Source: Collimonas sp. OK607 (GTDB lineage: Bacteria > Pseudomonadota > Gammaproteobacteria > Burkholderiales > Burkholderiaceae_D). From it: a stretch of DNA of 64,000 bases. The translations under genes were made by a program, and so were the position numbers. Within the stretch, counting starts at the first letter, position 1. Every line of letters starts with the position of its first letter. Below, one piece after another: positions 20,501 to 28,691 of the stretch. Location: contig NZ_FOKF01000003.1 in the NCBI RefSeq assembly GCF_900111995.1, positions 124,001 through 188,000 of the forward strand. Reading direction: 5' to 3'. The notes below the pieces were generated by a model. The model had not been told where the DNA came from. It did no database searches and saw only the letters and a list, made by a program, of their open reading frames with translations.

Positions 20501-20721
20501 CCGTCGGCGCCGTTCATTTCCTGTTCGATCAGGCTGGTAACGCTATCGTCAATAGTTTGCGCGGTAGCGCCTGGGTATGACGCGCTAACGACAATCGTTG
20601 GCGGTGCAATCGAAGGATACTGCGCCACCGGTAATTGCGTGATCGCCAAAGCACCCCCGAGCAGGATGAAGATGGCGAGCACCCACGCAAATACGGGGCG
20701 GTCGATGAAAAACTTGCCCAT
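17569..20721 (-). CDS. RND multidrug efflux permease, AcrB/MexB (HAE1) type
   Basis: Inner-membrane proton/drug antiporter of 1050 residues, the normal AcrB length. The N-terminus MGKFFIDRPVFAWVLAIFIL is the standard HAE1 opening. The proton-relay aspartates lie in ILIDDAIVVVENVERI (TM4) and the TM10 lysine in GLSAKNAILIIEF. Two large periplasmic loops are present. It lies 11 bp after the adaptor gene and overlaps the OprM-type gene. Substrate range cannot be read from the sequence; the AcrR-like control suggests broad lipophilic drugs. Confidence 0.96.
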   Translation of the reverse strand: MGKFFIDRPVFAWVLAIFILLGGALAITQLPVAQYPSIAPPTIVVSASYPGATAQTIDDSVTSLIEQEMNGADGLQYIESQSQADGSVSITVTFTPETNADLAAVDVQNRLKRVEARLPAVVTQNGVQVTKSRSNFLMFIGLSSSDGKLDPIALGDYLSRNVLNEIKRVPGVGQAQLFGTERAMRIWIDPVKLVGLSLTPADVTAAITAQNALVAGGTLGDLPSPGTQQISATVVATGQLTTVEQFGNIQLRANADGSIVRLRDVARIEIGGQSYATAGRLDGKPTSFVGVQLSPSANALGTATAVHAKMAELSKYFPPGVTYTIPYDTSKFVKISIEEVVKTLVEAIILVFLVMYLFLQNIRYTLIPTLVVPVALMGTFATLLLFGFSINVLTMFGMVLAIGILIDDAIVVVENVERIMSEEGLSPRDATRKAMGQITGALIGITLVLIAVFIPMAFFSGAVGAIYRQFSLSMVASMVFSVLMAFTLTPALCATILKPVEAGHHHEKKGFFGWFNRKFNVATTSYQGIVAKMLTKTGRYLLIYGAILICVGLLYARLPASFLPAEDQGYIITNVQLPAGASKNRTLEVIKTIEDYYAKLPGVAHVVAITGFSFSGNGQNAGLVFTPLKDWSERGPDQSADAIAGKAFGVFSQIKDAIVYPLNPPPIPELGNATGFTFRLQDRSGQGHAALTAARNQLLGMAAQSKILAGVRPEGLEDSPQLQLEIDRDKANAQGVSFSAINSTLSTALGSSYVNDFPNQGRQQRVIVQADAPQRLQPEDLARLYVKNTQGNMVPFSSFTTSHWIKGPVQLSRYNGYPAMKISGGAAPGHSTGEAMDEMEALTAKLPPGFGFEWTGQSLEEKTSGAQAPMLYALSLLAVFLVLAALYESTSIPLAVMLVVPLGILGALLGVTLRGMPNDVYFKVGMITVVGLSAKNAILIIEFAKDLQAQGKGLIEATLEAVHLRFRPILMTSFAFILGVLPLAIKTGAGSGSQRAIGTGVMGGMITATALAVFLVPVFFVVVRKLFKGSERQRKLHAAGQKIDLENQHV

Positions 20722-20732
20722 TAATAGGCTCC

Positions 20733-21959
20733 TTATTTAGCAGTTGAGGCAGCTGCGGCGGCGCTGGCGCCGGTGCTTGCAGCAGCCGCTGCAGCAGCTG
20801 GTGCGGCGGCAGCAGTCGGATTCCATGGCGACGGATTAACTACCGCGCCTGGTTTGACTTTTTGCAAACCATCGACGATCACTTTATCGCCGCTCTTCAA
20901 ACCATCGGTGACGATCCATTTGTCACCCTGTGCCGTATCGGCTTTTACCGGCCGTACTACTACCTTATTGTCGGCACCGATCACAAACACGGAGGAACCG
21001 TTGAGGTCGCGCTGGACTGCTTGTTGCGGTACTGTCAGGGCAGAGTCGTTCACTGCCTGTTCCAGCTTGGCGCGTACATACATGCCGGGCAACAGGTTGT
21101 GGTCAGGATTAGGAAACTCGGCGCGCAGGGTGACCGAACCGGTGGTAGGGTCGACCGTCAAATCCGAAAACAGCAATTTTCCCGATTGCGGATAAGTGCT
21201 GCCATCTTCGGTCTTCAGTGTCACCTTAGCCTGGCCTTGACCGGCACTTTGCAACTGACCGCTCTTCATTGCTTGCTGCAATTTGAGAATGTCAGTGCTG
21301 GACTGAGTCAGGTTGACGTAGATCGGATCGATTTGCTGCACGGTGGCCAGCTGGGTTGCTTCGCCTTGTCCAACCAGCGCGCCCTCAGTGACCAGCGCCT
21401 TGCCGATACGGCCGGAAATCGGCGAGGTCACAGTGGCATAGCCCAGGTTGAGGCTGGCGGTCTGACGCGCTGCTTTGGCGGAAGCTACATCTGCGGCAGC
21501 TTGCTTTTGCGTTGCAACAGTGTCGTCGTACTCTTGCTTGCTGACTGCATTGACATCCACCAGCGGTTTATAACGCTGTGCTTTCAGGGTTGCAGTCGTC
21601 AGATTTGCTTCGGCTCTGGCCAGCGTTGCCTGCGCGCTCTCGTACGCCGCTTGCATTGGCGCCGGGTCGATGCGATACAGGACTTCGCCAGACTTGACGT
21701 CGCTGCCTTCGCGGAAGCTGCGTTTGAGTATGATGCCGGCGGTACGCGCGCGAATTTCAGCGATGCGTGTCGCTTCCAGGCGACCCGGTAGTTCAGTTGT
21801 GAGAGCCAGGCGTTCTGGCGCAACAGTGATAAAGGAAACACCAGGTGGCGGAGGCGCGCCCTGGGCATCTGGCTTTTTGCCACAGGCAGCGACAGCGGAC
21901 AATACCGCGATAGCCAGGGTGATACGCGTGAGACGATTGATGGAGCTAACTGAATTCAT
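20733..21959 (-). CDS. RND periplasmic adaptor lipoprotein, AcrA/MexA type
   Basis: Membrane-fusion protein bridging the RND permease and the outer-membrane channel. The ATG at 21959 gives 408 residues with a lipoprotein signal ending VAAC (Cys about 26). An in-frame upstream extension to 22148 would run through the operator and lacks the signal, so it is rejected. Lipoyl halves flank a coiled-coil hairpin (about 95-170), and the beta-barrel portion follows. The last about 30 residues are almost pure Ala with Ser/Thr/Pro, an unusually long low-complexity tail. First gene of the adaptor-permease-channel operon. Confidence 0.95.
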   Translation of the reverse strand: MNSVSSINRLTRITLAIAVLSAVAACGKKPDAQGAPPPPGVSFITVAPERLALTTELPGRLEATRIAEIRARTAGIILKRSFREGSDVKSGEVLYRIDPAPMQAAYESAQATLARAEANLTTATLKAQRYKPLVDVNAVSKQEYDDTVATQKQAAADVASAKAARQTASLNLGYATVTSPISGRIGKALVTEGALVGQGEATQLATVQQIDPIYVNLTQSSTDILKLQQAMKSGQLQSAGQGQAKVTLKTEDGSTYPQSGKLLFSDLTVDPTTGSVTLRAEFPNPDHNLLPGMYVRAKLEQAVNDSALTVPQQAVQRDLNGSSVFVIGADNKVVVRPVKADTAQGDKWIVTDGLKSGDKVIVDGLQKVKPGAVVNPSPWNPTAAAAPAAAAAAASTGASAAAAASTAK

Positions 21960-22116
21960 AAAATTCTCGCACGGTAATTGAAGAAAGTCTGAGGAAAGAC
22001 TGCAAATCTGACAGGTAACTCTGCTTCTGGAATTGACATAGGATATATAACTAATGGCTTTGTTGCACCGGATGCGTTGCCAGAAAGCAGGTGGAACAGC
22101 CGGAATGCTGCTATTA

Positions 22117-22140
22117 TACATACATGCACGAATGTATGTG
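22117..22140. promoter_or_regulatory. AcrR-type operator between efflux operon and its repressor
   Basis: Perfect inverted repeat ACATACAT-GCACGA-ATGTATGT (22118-22139). It matches the E. coli AcrR operator in both arms and in total length, differing only in the central bases and the outermost base. It lies between the divergent adaptor (start 21959) and TetR gene (start 22246), so one site could control both. Confidence 0.88.
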
Positions 22141-22245
22141 ATTTGCATATGTTGCGTTTTGTTGCTATTTAATTATTTGCTGCAGATGCACGACGCACCA
22201 CAACGAACATGCACAGCACCGTATAAGTTTGGAGGTCAGCACAAA

Positions 22246-22890
22246 ATGGCTAGAAGTACAAAAGAAGAAGCACTGGAAACCCGTGGCCGCATCCTTGATG
22301 CCGCCGCGGAGGTGTTTCACCAGAACGGCGTATCGCGTACCACGCTGGCCGATGTTGCCGCTGCCGCCGACGTTACGCGCGGCGCTATCTATTGGCACTT
22401 CAAGAACAAGAGCGATTTATTCGATGCCATGTGCGAGCGGGTGCGCTTGCCGATGGAGGCGATGATTGAAAAAACCGCCGACGAAAATGCACACGATCCC
22501 TTAAACCAGTTTCGCAACAGATGTTTGTTCACGTTGCAGGAAGCGACGCTGAATTCGCAGTCGCGCAAGATTTTTGAAATCGTTTTGCACAAGTGTGAAC
22601 TGGTTGATCCGGAAGATCCCATTTTTATTCGTCAGCACGAATGCTTTCTACAAGGTCGTACCGATATAGAACGCTTGTTGCGATTTGCCGTTGCGAAAGG
22701 GCAATTGCCGCGCGAACTGGATCCGGTCATGGCTGCGGTCATGGTGCAAGGACTGCTGTTCGGCATTTTGAGCAACTGGACCTTCAGTCCGCACAGTTTC
22801 GATCTCGCGGAAAATGTCTCGAAAGTAGTTGATAACTGCATTCACATGTTCAAGACTTCGCCATTCATGCTCAAGAATCACGAAGCCTGA
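22246..22890 (+). CDS. TetR-family repressor, AcrR/TtgR type
   Basis: Ligand-responsive repressor of the divergent RND operon. The ATG at 22246 has GGAGG 10 nt upstream and gives 214 residues; longer in-frame starts would include the operator. The N-terminal helix-turn-helix matches AcrR closely (RGRILDAAAEVFHQNGVSRTTL, then DVTRGAIYWHFKNKSDLFDAM). The C-terminal domain has the AcrR-like EIVLHKCE block. The AcrR-type palindrome directly upstream supports both autoregulation and control of the pump. AcrR- and TtgR-like naming is interchangeable at this level. Confidence 0.93.
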   Translation: MARSTKEEALETRGRILDAAAEVFHQNGVSRTTLADVAAAADVTRGAIYWHFKNKSDLFDAMCERVRLPMEAMIEKTADENAHDPLNQFRNRCLFTLQEATLNSQSRKIFEIVLHKCELVDPEDPIFIRQHECFLQGRTDIERLLRFAVAKGQLPRELDPVMAAVMVQGLLFGILSNWTFSPHSFDLAENVSKVVDNCIHMFKTSPFMLKNHEA

Positions 22891-22919
22891 TTTACGAAGT
22901 GCGATTTACGCAGCGTAAC

Positions 22920-24221
22920 TTAATATACCGCCGGCACCAGCAAGCCATTGATTTGCTGTAGGTCTTCTTCTTTCAACGTCCCCACTGCGGACTTGAGTTT
23001 CAGACTATTCATCAGCGTGTCGTAACGCGCCTTTGCCAAATCCCTGCGGGTGGAATACAGCTGCTGTTGCGCGTTCAGCACGTCGATATTGATGCGCACG
23101 CCAACCTGATAGCCAAGGCGATTGGAGTCCAGCGATGACTGGCTGGAAATCTCGGCAGCCTCAAACGCCTTGATCTGAGCCAATCCGCTATTGACGCCGA
23201 GATAGGCCTGGCGTGCATTCAGCGCAGCAGCCCTGCGCGCATTTTCAAGATCGGAACGTGCTTTGTCTTCCAGTGCCACCGCCTGCCGCACGCTACTGTT
23301 GACTGCGCCGCCGGCATACAACGGAATGGTCCATTGCACGCCGATCGAGTTGGACATTTGCGAGATATTGTAAAAGGGAATAGGGCTGCCGCTGACATCC
23401 GAATGCGCGCGGCTGGCCACCAGATCGACCGTAGGCAGATGGCCGGAACGGCTCTTCTTGATCTCATGCTTCGCGATATCCAGCGCTATTCCCTGGCCGA
23501 TCACACCGAAATTCTGTTGTTCGGCGCTGCTAACCCAGGTCTCAATCGCCGCCGGTTGCGGCGCGCTCAGCTGGACGCCGGGGCGCAGGGTCGCCAGTGG
23601 TGCCGGCGGTTTGCCGATGATCTGTTGCAGCACATTGCGGGCGACTTCCAGGCTATTGCGGGCCGCGATTTCCTGCGCGACCACCAGGTCGTAGCTGGCT
23701 TGCGCCTCGTTGGTGTCGGTAATGGTAGCGGTGCCGACGTCGAAATTGCGCTTGGCGGAAGCAAGCTGCTCGGCGATCGCACTCTCCTGGGCTTGCAGGG
23801 AGGCCAAAACGTCCTGCGCCGTCAAGATGTCAAAATAAGCCTGGCTGACGCGTAATATCAAATCTTGTTGCGCTTGGGCAAATTGGACTTCACCCGCGGC
23901 CACCGATAATTTGCCTTCCTGATACTGTTGCCAATAAGCCGGACGAAACAGTGGCTGGGTCAGCTGCAGGCTGTAGTTATTGGTGATGGTGGTCCAGGCT
24001 TCTCCGGCGCGGCTGTAGCTGCCGCCGAAGCCGACTGTCGGCAACAGGCTGGCGCGTCCCTGTATGCCAGCTTCGTTGCTGGCGCTCAGCGCATAGCGCG
24101 CGCTGGTATACACGGGATCGTTGGCCAGCGCTTGCTGATAGGTCTGAACCAGATCGACTGCGTGCGCATTCACGGCCAGCAATGCGCTGGCGACCAACGA
24201 AACCATCAGGGTATTGCGCAT
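22920..24221 (-). CDS. tolC: TolC-family outer-membrane channel
   Basis: A 433-residue TolC-type protein with a cleavable signal peptide (MRNTLMVSLVASALLAVNAHA, cleavage near VNAHA/VD) and no lipobox, in contrast to the OprM-type lipoprotein at 16134-17576. It starts DLVQTYQQALANDPVYTSARY, characteristic of TolC rather than OprM. Two OEP repeats with long helical segments are seen. Convergent with the AcrR-type gene (30 bp between stops). It probably serves type I secretion and pumps that lack their own channel, such as the TetR-MFP-RND operon a few kb away. Confidence 0.93.
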   Translation of the reverse strand: MRNTLMVSLVASALLAVNAHAVDLVQTYQQALANDPVYTSARYALSASNEAGIQGRASLLPTVGFGGSYSRAGEAWTTITNNYSLQLTQPLFRPAYWQQYQEGKLSVAAGEVQFAQAQQDLILRVSQAYFDILTAQDVLASLQAQESAIAEQLASAKRNFDVGTATITDTNEAQASYDLVVAQEIAARNSLEVARNVLQQIIGKPPAPLATLRPGVQLSAPQPAAIETWVSSAEQQNFGVIGQGIALDIAKHEIKKSRSGHLPTVDLVASRAHSDVSGSPIPFYNISQMSNSIGVQWTIPLYAGGAVNSSVRQAVALEDKARSDLENARRAAALNARQAYLGVNSGLAQIKAFEAAEISSQSSLDSNRLGYQVGVRINIDVLNAQQQLYSTRRDLAKARYDTLMNSLKLKSAVGTLKEEDLQQINGLLVPAVY

Positions 24222-24282
24222 TACATTCTCCGGAACAGTGCGGCAGGTCGATGTATATATCTAAATAGCGATATCTGGATGT

Positions 24283-24606
24283 CTAGTAGGTCGGCATGCC
24301 TGGATCGACCTGCTGCGCCCAGGCGTGGACGCCGCCGGTCAGGTTGCTGACGGCAGAAAACCCCTGACGCTCGAGAAACGCCGCGACCTGCATGCTGCGC
24401 GCCCCGTGATGGCAGATGCAGACGATGGCCTGATCTTCTTCCAGGTCATTCAGATGCGCGGGCACCGTTTGCATCGGCATCAGCCGTGCTGCATCTATAT
24501 GGCAAGTTTCGTATTCCCAAGGTTCGCGCACATCCAGCAACAACGGCGTCGGACGTTGCGGATCGGCGATCCAGGCGGCCAGTTCTGAGGCAGTGAGATG
24601 TTGCAT
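24283..24606 (-). CDS. Single-domain rhodanese-like sulfurtransferase
   Basis: A 107-residue rhodanese domain of GlpE/PspE size. LLLDVREPWEYETCHI is the typical first block and CICHHGARSMQVA carries the active-site loop with catalytic Cys about 65. A Gly-rich C-terminus (NLTGGVHAWAQQVDP) completes the fold. Lies 8 bp after the pcm-like gene and 61 bp before tolC. The cellular sulfur acceptor is unknown. Confidence 0.92.
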   Translation of the reverse strand: MQHLTASELAAWIADPQRPTPLLLDVREPWEYETCHIDAARLMPMQTVPAHLNDLEEDQAIVCICHHGARSMQVAAFLERQGFSAVSNLTGGVHAWAQQVDPGMPTY

Positions 24607-24614
24607 AGGTTGGC

Positions 24615-25274
24615 TTAGAACTTGAAGTTGGAGTGAGCAGCGGCGTCACGCAACGGCTTGACATCGGTTTCAAACAGTTGGCGGGTGCTGTAGCTATTGT
24701 CCGAAGTACGGGTAATGATTTGTGCAGTCATCACCGGTGCGTCGCCGAGGATTGCCACAATCCGGCCGCCGACATTGAGCTGCTTCAGGAAAGCGTCCGG
24801 CAGAGTGGAGAGTGAACCGGAAATTACGATCACGTCGTAGGTTTTGGTTTCGCTTTGGTCCCAACCCTGGGCGCCGCTGCCAAGTGCAACCTCGACATTG
24901 GTAATGCCGTAGGCCGCCAGGTTCTTTGCCGCCAATGTTTTCAACTCGGGATCGATTTCAACCGTCGTAACATGGCGGGCCTTGTAGCATAGCAACGCGG
25001 CCATGTAGCCGGAACCGGAGCCGATTTCCAGCACTTGCTCATGTTTCTTTACGGCAGCTTCTTGCAACAGGCGTGCTTCAACCTTAGGCGCCAGCATGCT
25101 TTCGCCGCCTGGCAGCGGGATTTCAGTGTCGGAAAACGCCAGGCTCTTGTAGGCGGCGGGGACGAATTCTTCGCGCCGTACTACCGTCAGCAGTTCCAGG
25201 ACGTCCAGGTCCAGCACATTCCAAGGGCGAATTTGCTGTTCGATCATGTTGAAGCGGGCTTGTTCGATATTCAT
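24615..25274 (-). CDS. Protein-L-isoaspartate O-methyltransferase-like protein
   Basis: A 219-residue SAM-dependent methyltransferase of the PCMT family: VLEIGSGSGYMAALL is the SAM motif I, VTTVEIDPELKTLA motif post-I and YDVIVISGSLSTLP motif II. The N-terminus (MNIEQARFNMIEQQIRPWNVLD) matches a subgroup often found beside tolC in beta-proteobacteria. The active-site region of classical Pcm (a Ser-Gln-Pro segment) is replaced by GGESMLAPKVEARLL, so isoaspartate repair activity should not be assumed. First gene of the pcm-like/rhodanese/tolC cluster. Confidence 0.8.
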   Translation of the reverse strand: MNIEQARFNMIEQQIRPWNVLDLDVLELLTVVRREEFVPAAYKSLAFSDTEIPLPGGESMLAPKVEARLLQEAAVKKHEQVLEIGSGSGYMAALLCYKARHVTTVEIDPELKTLAAKNLAAYGITNVEVALGSGAQGWDQSETKTYDVIVISGSLSTLPDAFLKQLNVGGRIVAILGDAPVMTAQIITRTSDNSYSTRQLFETDVKPLRDAAAHSNFKF

Positions 25275-25380
25275 GGTTAAGGCTCGGTAGTGAAAATAAA
25301 GGGCTCATTCTATCAAAGGCCACCCTCAAAAACCTATTAAGAACCTGTTTGCAGATGCGAATCGACGACATAGTGATCTG

Positions 25381-25434
25381 GGGTCGGAGTCAACTTTCGG
25401 CGATAAAACATACCGAAAGTTCACTCTGACCCCG
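25381..25434. repeat. Intergenic 21-bp inverted repeat (REP-like)
   Basis: Left arm 25381-25401 (GGGGTCGGAGTC... ...TTTCGG) and right arm 25414-25434 are inverted copies with two mismatches and a 12-nt loop. It lies between the RND stop (25494) and the pcm-like start. There is no T-run, so it is not a standard terminator. The GGGGTC-GAGT-CTTTC style resembles REP-type palindromes mobilised by RAYT transposases. Confidence 0.75.
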
Positions 25435-25493
25435 GTTAGTTCGGGCGGCTCCTCGCATAGGCCGTAAAAAACTTCGGTATTGCCAAATAGATT

Positions 25494-28400
25494 TCAAACC
25501 TCATCGGTTACAACGGCATTACCTTGCCACTTGCGTTTGACCCAACTGCCAAAATCATCCAGATAGGTATACATCACCGGCACTACCACCAGCGTCAATA
25601 GTGACGAAGTGATAATCCCGCCGATAACAGCTTGTCCCATCGGCGCGCGCTGTTCGGAGCCTTCGGCCACGCCAAAGGCCAGCGGCACCATGCCGAACAC
25701 CATCGCCAGCGTCGTCATCAGGATAGGGCGCAGGCGCACGTGCGCCGCCTCCAGCAGCGCCGCGCTGCGCTCGGCGCCGGCTTTACGCGCCTGGTTGGCG
25801 AAATCGACCAGCAAGATCGCATTCTTGGTCACCAGGCCCATCAGCATGATGAAGCCGATGATGGAAAACATGTTCAGGGTGGAGCGGAAAATCATCAACG
25901 ACAGGAACACGCCGATCAAGGTCAGCGGCAGCGCCGACATGATCGCCAGCGGTTGCAAGAAGCTGGCAAATTGCGAAGCCAGGATCATGTAAATGAAAAT
26001 GATCGCCAGCCCCAAGGCGATCAACGCGTAGTTAAACGATTCCTGCATGCTCTTGGTGGTGCCTCCCACCTGATAACGATAGCCAGCGGGCCAGTGCATG
26101 CTGTCCAGCGCCGTTTTGACATCGGCATTGACCTGGCCGGCGGAACGGCCGACAGCGTCGGCCGACAATTCGATCTCGCGATTCAGGTCGCGCCGGTTGA
26201 TCTGGTTGGCGCCGGTGGAAGCTGCGATGTCGGCGACCTGGCGCAACGGCACCATCTTGGCCGAACCGTCGCTGTTGAGCTGGGTGCTGGCTAGCATCAG
26301 GCGCGACAAATCCTCGCTGGCATTGCGGTCGGACGGCGCCAGGCGGACGTTGACATCGTAATTCTCATCATCCGGGCCGCGCCAGCTGCTGACCGCTTCA
26401 CCCGCCAGCAGGGGGCGCAAGGCATTACCGATTTGCGCCACGCCGATACCGAGGTCGGCGCCGATATTGCGTTTCGGCGTCACCGCGATGTTGGGTTTGT
26501 TGTCTTTCAGGCTGGAATCGAGGTCAACCAGGCCAGGCACCGTACGCATGCGGCGCTGCGCTTCGGCCGACAAGCGCTCCAGTTCCTTCAGGTCGTGGCC
26601 CAGCAGGCTCAATCTTACCTGTTTGCTATCGCCGCCGGCCGCTGCCAGCGAACCGACCTGGGTCACCGTGATACCGGCCACCTGCGACAGGCGCTCACGC
26701 AGCAACGGCGTCAGCTCGGCATTACTGCGTTTGCGCTGCTGGCGCGGGGTCAGGCGGATAAAGATGGACGCGTAATTTTTACCCTGCGATGCGCCGGTAT
26801 TGACGGTGGTGTAGATATCCTGCACTTCGGGAAATTCGCGCAGGATGTTTTCGACCTGATGGACCTTGGTTTCCGTCAGCTCCAGTGAAGAACCGACCGG
26901 CGTATAGAAGGTGACGCCGCTTTCGGAGTAATCGGCATTCGGGATGAACTCGGTGCCGACCAATCCGGCAGCCGGCAGCGCCAGGCCGGCAACGAAGGCA
27001 AGTACGGCAATCCCTACCGTCATTTTCCGATGGCCGAGAGACCATTTGAGCAGCACCTGGTAACCGTCCGACAGCCATTGCACCAGGCGCTCGAACACCT
27101 CCAGCACACGGCCGATGGTGTTGGCGTAGATGCCACGGCGTTGCTTGTGGCCGGCGTCGTCGGTATCGGTATGTAATGCCGGATCAGGCCAGATGGAAGA
27201 CAGCATCGGATCCAGCGTGAACGAGACAAACATGGAGATCAAAACTGCCGCGGTCACCGTGATGCCGAACTGGTGGAAAAAGCGGCCGATGATGCCGCCC
27301 ATGAAGCCGACCGGCAAGAACACGGCGACGATGGAAAAGGTGGTGGCCAATACCGCCAGGCCGATTTCAGCTGTGCCGTCGAGCGCCGCCAGTTTGTGGC
27401 TCTTGAAACGACCGTTGAGCCTCATGCCGGCATGGCGCACGATATTTTCACGCACCACGATAGCGTCGTCGATCAGCAAGCCGACACACAGCGATAGCGC
27501 CATCAGCGTAATCATGTTGATGGTGAAACCGAACATGTTCATGAACAGGAACGTGCCGATCAACGCCACCGGCAAAGTCAGCCCGGTGATAATGGTAGAG
27601 CGCCATGAATTGAGAAACAGGAATACGATCAGAATCGTCAGTGCAGCGCCTTCCAGCAAGGTTTGCCGGACATTATGGACGCCGACACGGATTTGCCGCG
27701 AGCCATCCTGGATGGCCTGGATCTTGACGCCGGGATGCAAGGTCTGCATGGTAGTTTGCAGCTCTTGCATGGCCTGCATCAAGCCGTCCGCCACTTCGAT
27801 CGTGTTTTGTCCTTGCGCCTTCAGGATATCCAGCGCCAGGGTGCGCTGGCCATTGTAGAGCGCCAGGTTCTCCTGTTCTTCCTGGCCATCGACTACAGTG
27901 GCGATTTGCGACAGCTTGACACTCTGGCCACCGCGTATCGCCACCACGATATCGTTGAAGTGCTGCGGGTCCTTGAACTTACCCAGGACTTGCACAACTT
28001 TTTCACTGTCGGTGCTGCGGATCGCGCCGGTCGGCAGCTCTTGATTTTCATTTCGAATTGCATCTTCGACTTGATTGATCCCGATCCCCAGCGATTCCAT
28101 CTCCACCGGTTTGACGTAGATATTGATTTGCCGTTTGACTCCGCCCACCAGCGTCACCGAACCGACGCCGCGCACATTCTCCAGGCGCTTCTTGACGATT
28201 TGATCGGCGATGGTGGTCAGCTCGCGCAAGTCGCGCGGCTTGGCTTTGGGATCATTGGTGACCGAGATTGAAAAGATCGGCGCATCGGCCGGATCGTAGC
28301 GCGTGATCAGCGGCTCCTTGATTTCCTTGCGGAAGGCGGCTTTGACTGCGGCTACTTTTTCCCGCACATCCTGCGCACCTTGGGTCGGATCGACATTCAG

Positions 28401-28688
28401 GTTGAATTGAACGATGACTACCGACTGCCCTTCATACGAGCGCGAGGTCAGGGTATCGATGCCATTGATGGTGTTGACCGCTTCTTCAATCGGGCGGCTG
28501 ACATCCGATTCCACCGTTTCCGGCGAGGCGCCGGGATACAAGGTTTGCACCACCACTACCGGGAACGTGATGTCCGGAAACTGGTCCACCCGCAGCCGGT
28601 CGTAGGAGAACAGCCCCAGCACCACAAAGGCCATCATCATCATGGTGGCCAGTACCGGATTGCCGATGCTGATGCGCGTGAACCACAT
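25494..28688 (-). CDS. RND efflux permease (HAE1 family), second system
   Basis: A 1064-residue RND transporter. N-terminus MWFTRISIGNPVLATMMMMAFVVLGLFSY; TM4 proton-relay block LLIDDAIVVRENIVRH; TM10 block GLVTKNAILLVDFAN. The MdtB/MexF-like central loop contains a charged cytosolic stretch (about 505-540, DPALHTDTDDAGHKQRRG) longer than in AcrB. Starts 3 bp after the adaptor stop. No outer-membrane factor follows; the next gene downstream belongs to the pcm-like/rhodanese/tolC cluster. Confidence 0.94.
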   Translation of the reverse strand: MWFTRISIGNPVLATMMMMAFVVLGLFSYDRLRVDQFPDITFPVVVVQTLYPGASPETVESDVSRPIEEAVNTINGIDTLTSRSYEGQSVVIVQFNLNVDPTQGAQDVREKVAAVKAAFRKEIKEPLITRYDPADAPIFSISVTNDPKAKPRDLRELTTIADQIVKKRLENVRGVGSVTLVGGVKRQINIYVKPVEMESLGIGINQVEDAIRNENQELPTGAIRSTDSEKVVQVLGKFKDPQHFNDIVVAIRGGQSVKLSQIATVVDGQEEQENLALYNGQRTLALDILKAQGQNTIEVADGLMQAMQELQTTMQTLHPGVKIQAIQDGSRQIRVGVHNVRQTLLEGAALTILIVFLFLNSWRSTIITGLTLPVALIGTFLFMNMFGFTINMITLMALSLCVGLLIDDAIVVRENIVRHAGMRLNGRFKSHKLAALDGTAEIGLAVLATTFSIVAVFLPVGFMGGIIGRFFHQFGITVTAAVLISMFVSFTLDPMLSSIWPDPALHTDTDDAGHKQRRGIYANTIGRVLEVFERLVQWLSDGYQVLLKWSLGHRKMTVGIAVLAFVAGLALPAAGLVGTEFIPNADYSESGVTFYTPVGSSLELTETKVHQVENILREFPEVQDIYTTVNTGASQGKNYASIFIRLTPRQQRKRSNAELTPLLRERLSQVAGITVTQVGSLAAAGGDSKQVRLSLLGHDLKELERLSAEAQRRMRTVPGLVDLDSSLKDNKPNIAVTPKRNIGADLGIGVAQIGNALRPLLAGEAVSSWRGPDDENYDVNVRLAPSDRNASEDLSRLMLASTQLNSDGSAKMVPLRQVADIAASTGANQINRRDLNREIELSADAVGRSAGQVNADVKTALDSMHWPAGYRYQVGGTTKSMQESFNYALIALGLAIIFIYMILASQFASFLQPLAIMSALPLTLIGVFLSLMIFRSTLNMFSIIGFIMLMGLVTKNAILLVDFANQARKAGAERSAALLEAAHVRLRPILMTTLAMVFGMVPLAFGVAEGSEQRAPMGQAVIGGIITSSLLTLVVVPVMYTYLDDFGSWVKRKWQGNAVVTDEV

Positions 28689-28691
28689 GGC

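Noticed and set aside
25381-25434. Rho-independent terminator of the second RND operon
   Set aside because: The hairpin is long but no T-run follows on the minus strand, so it is listed as a REP-like repeat.
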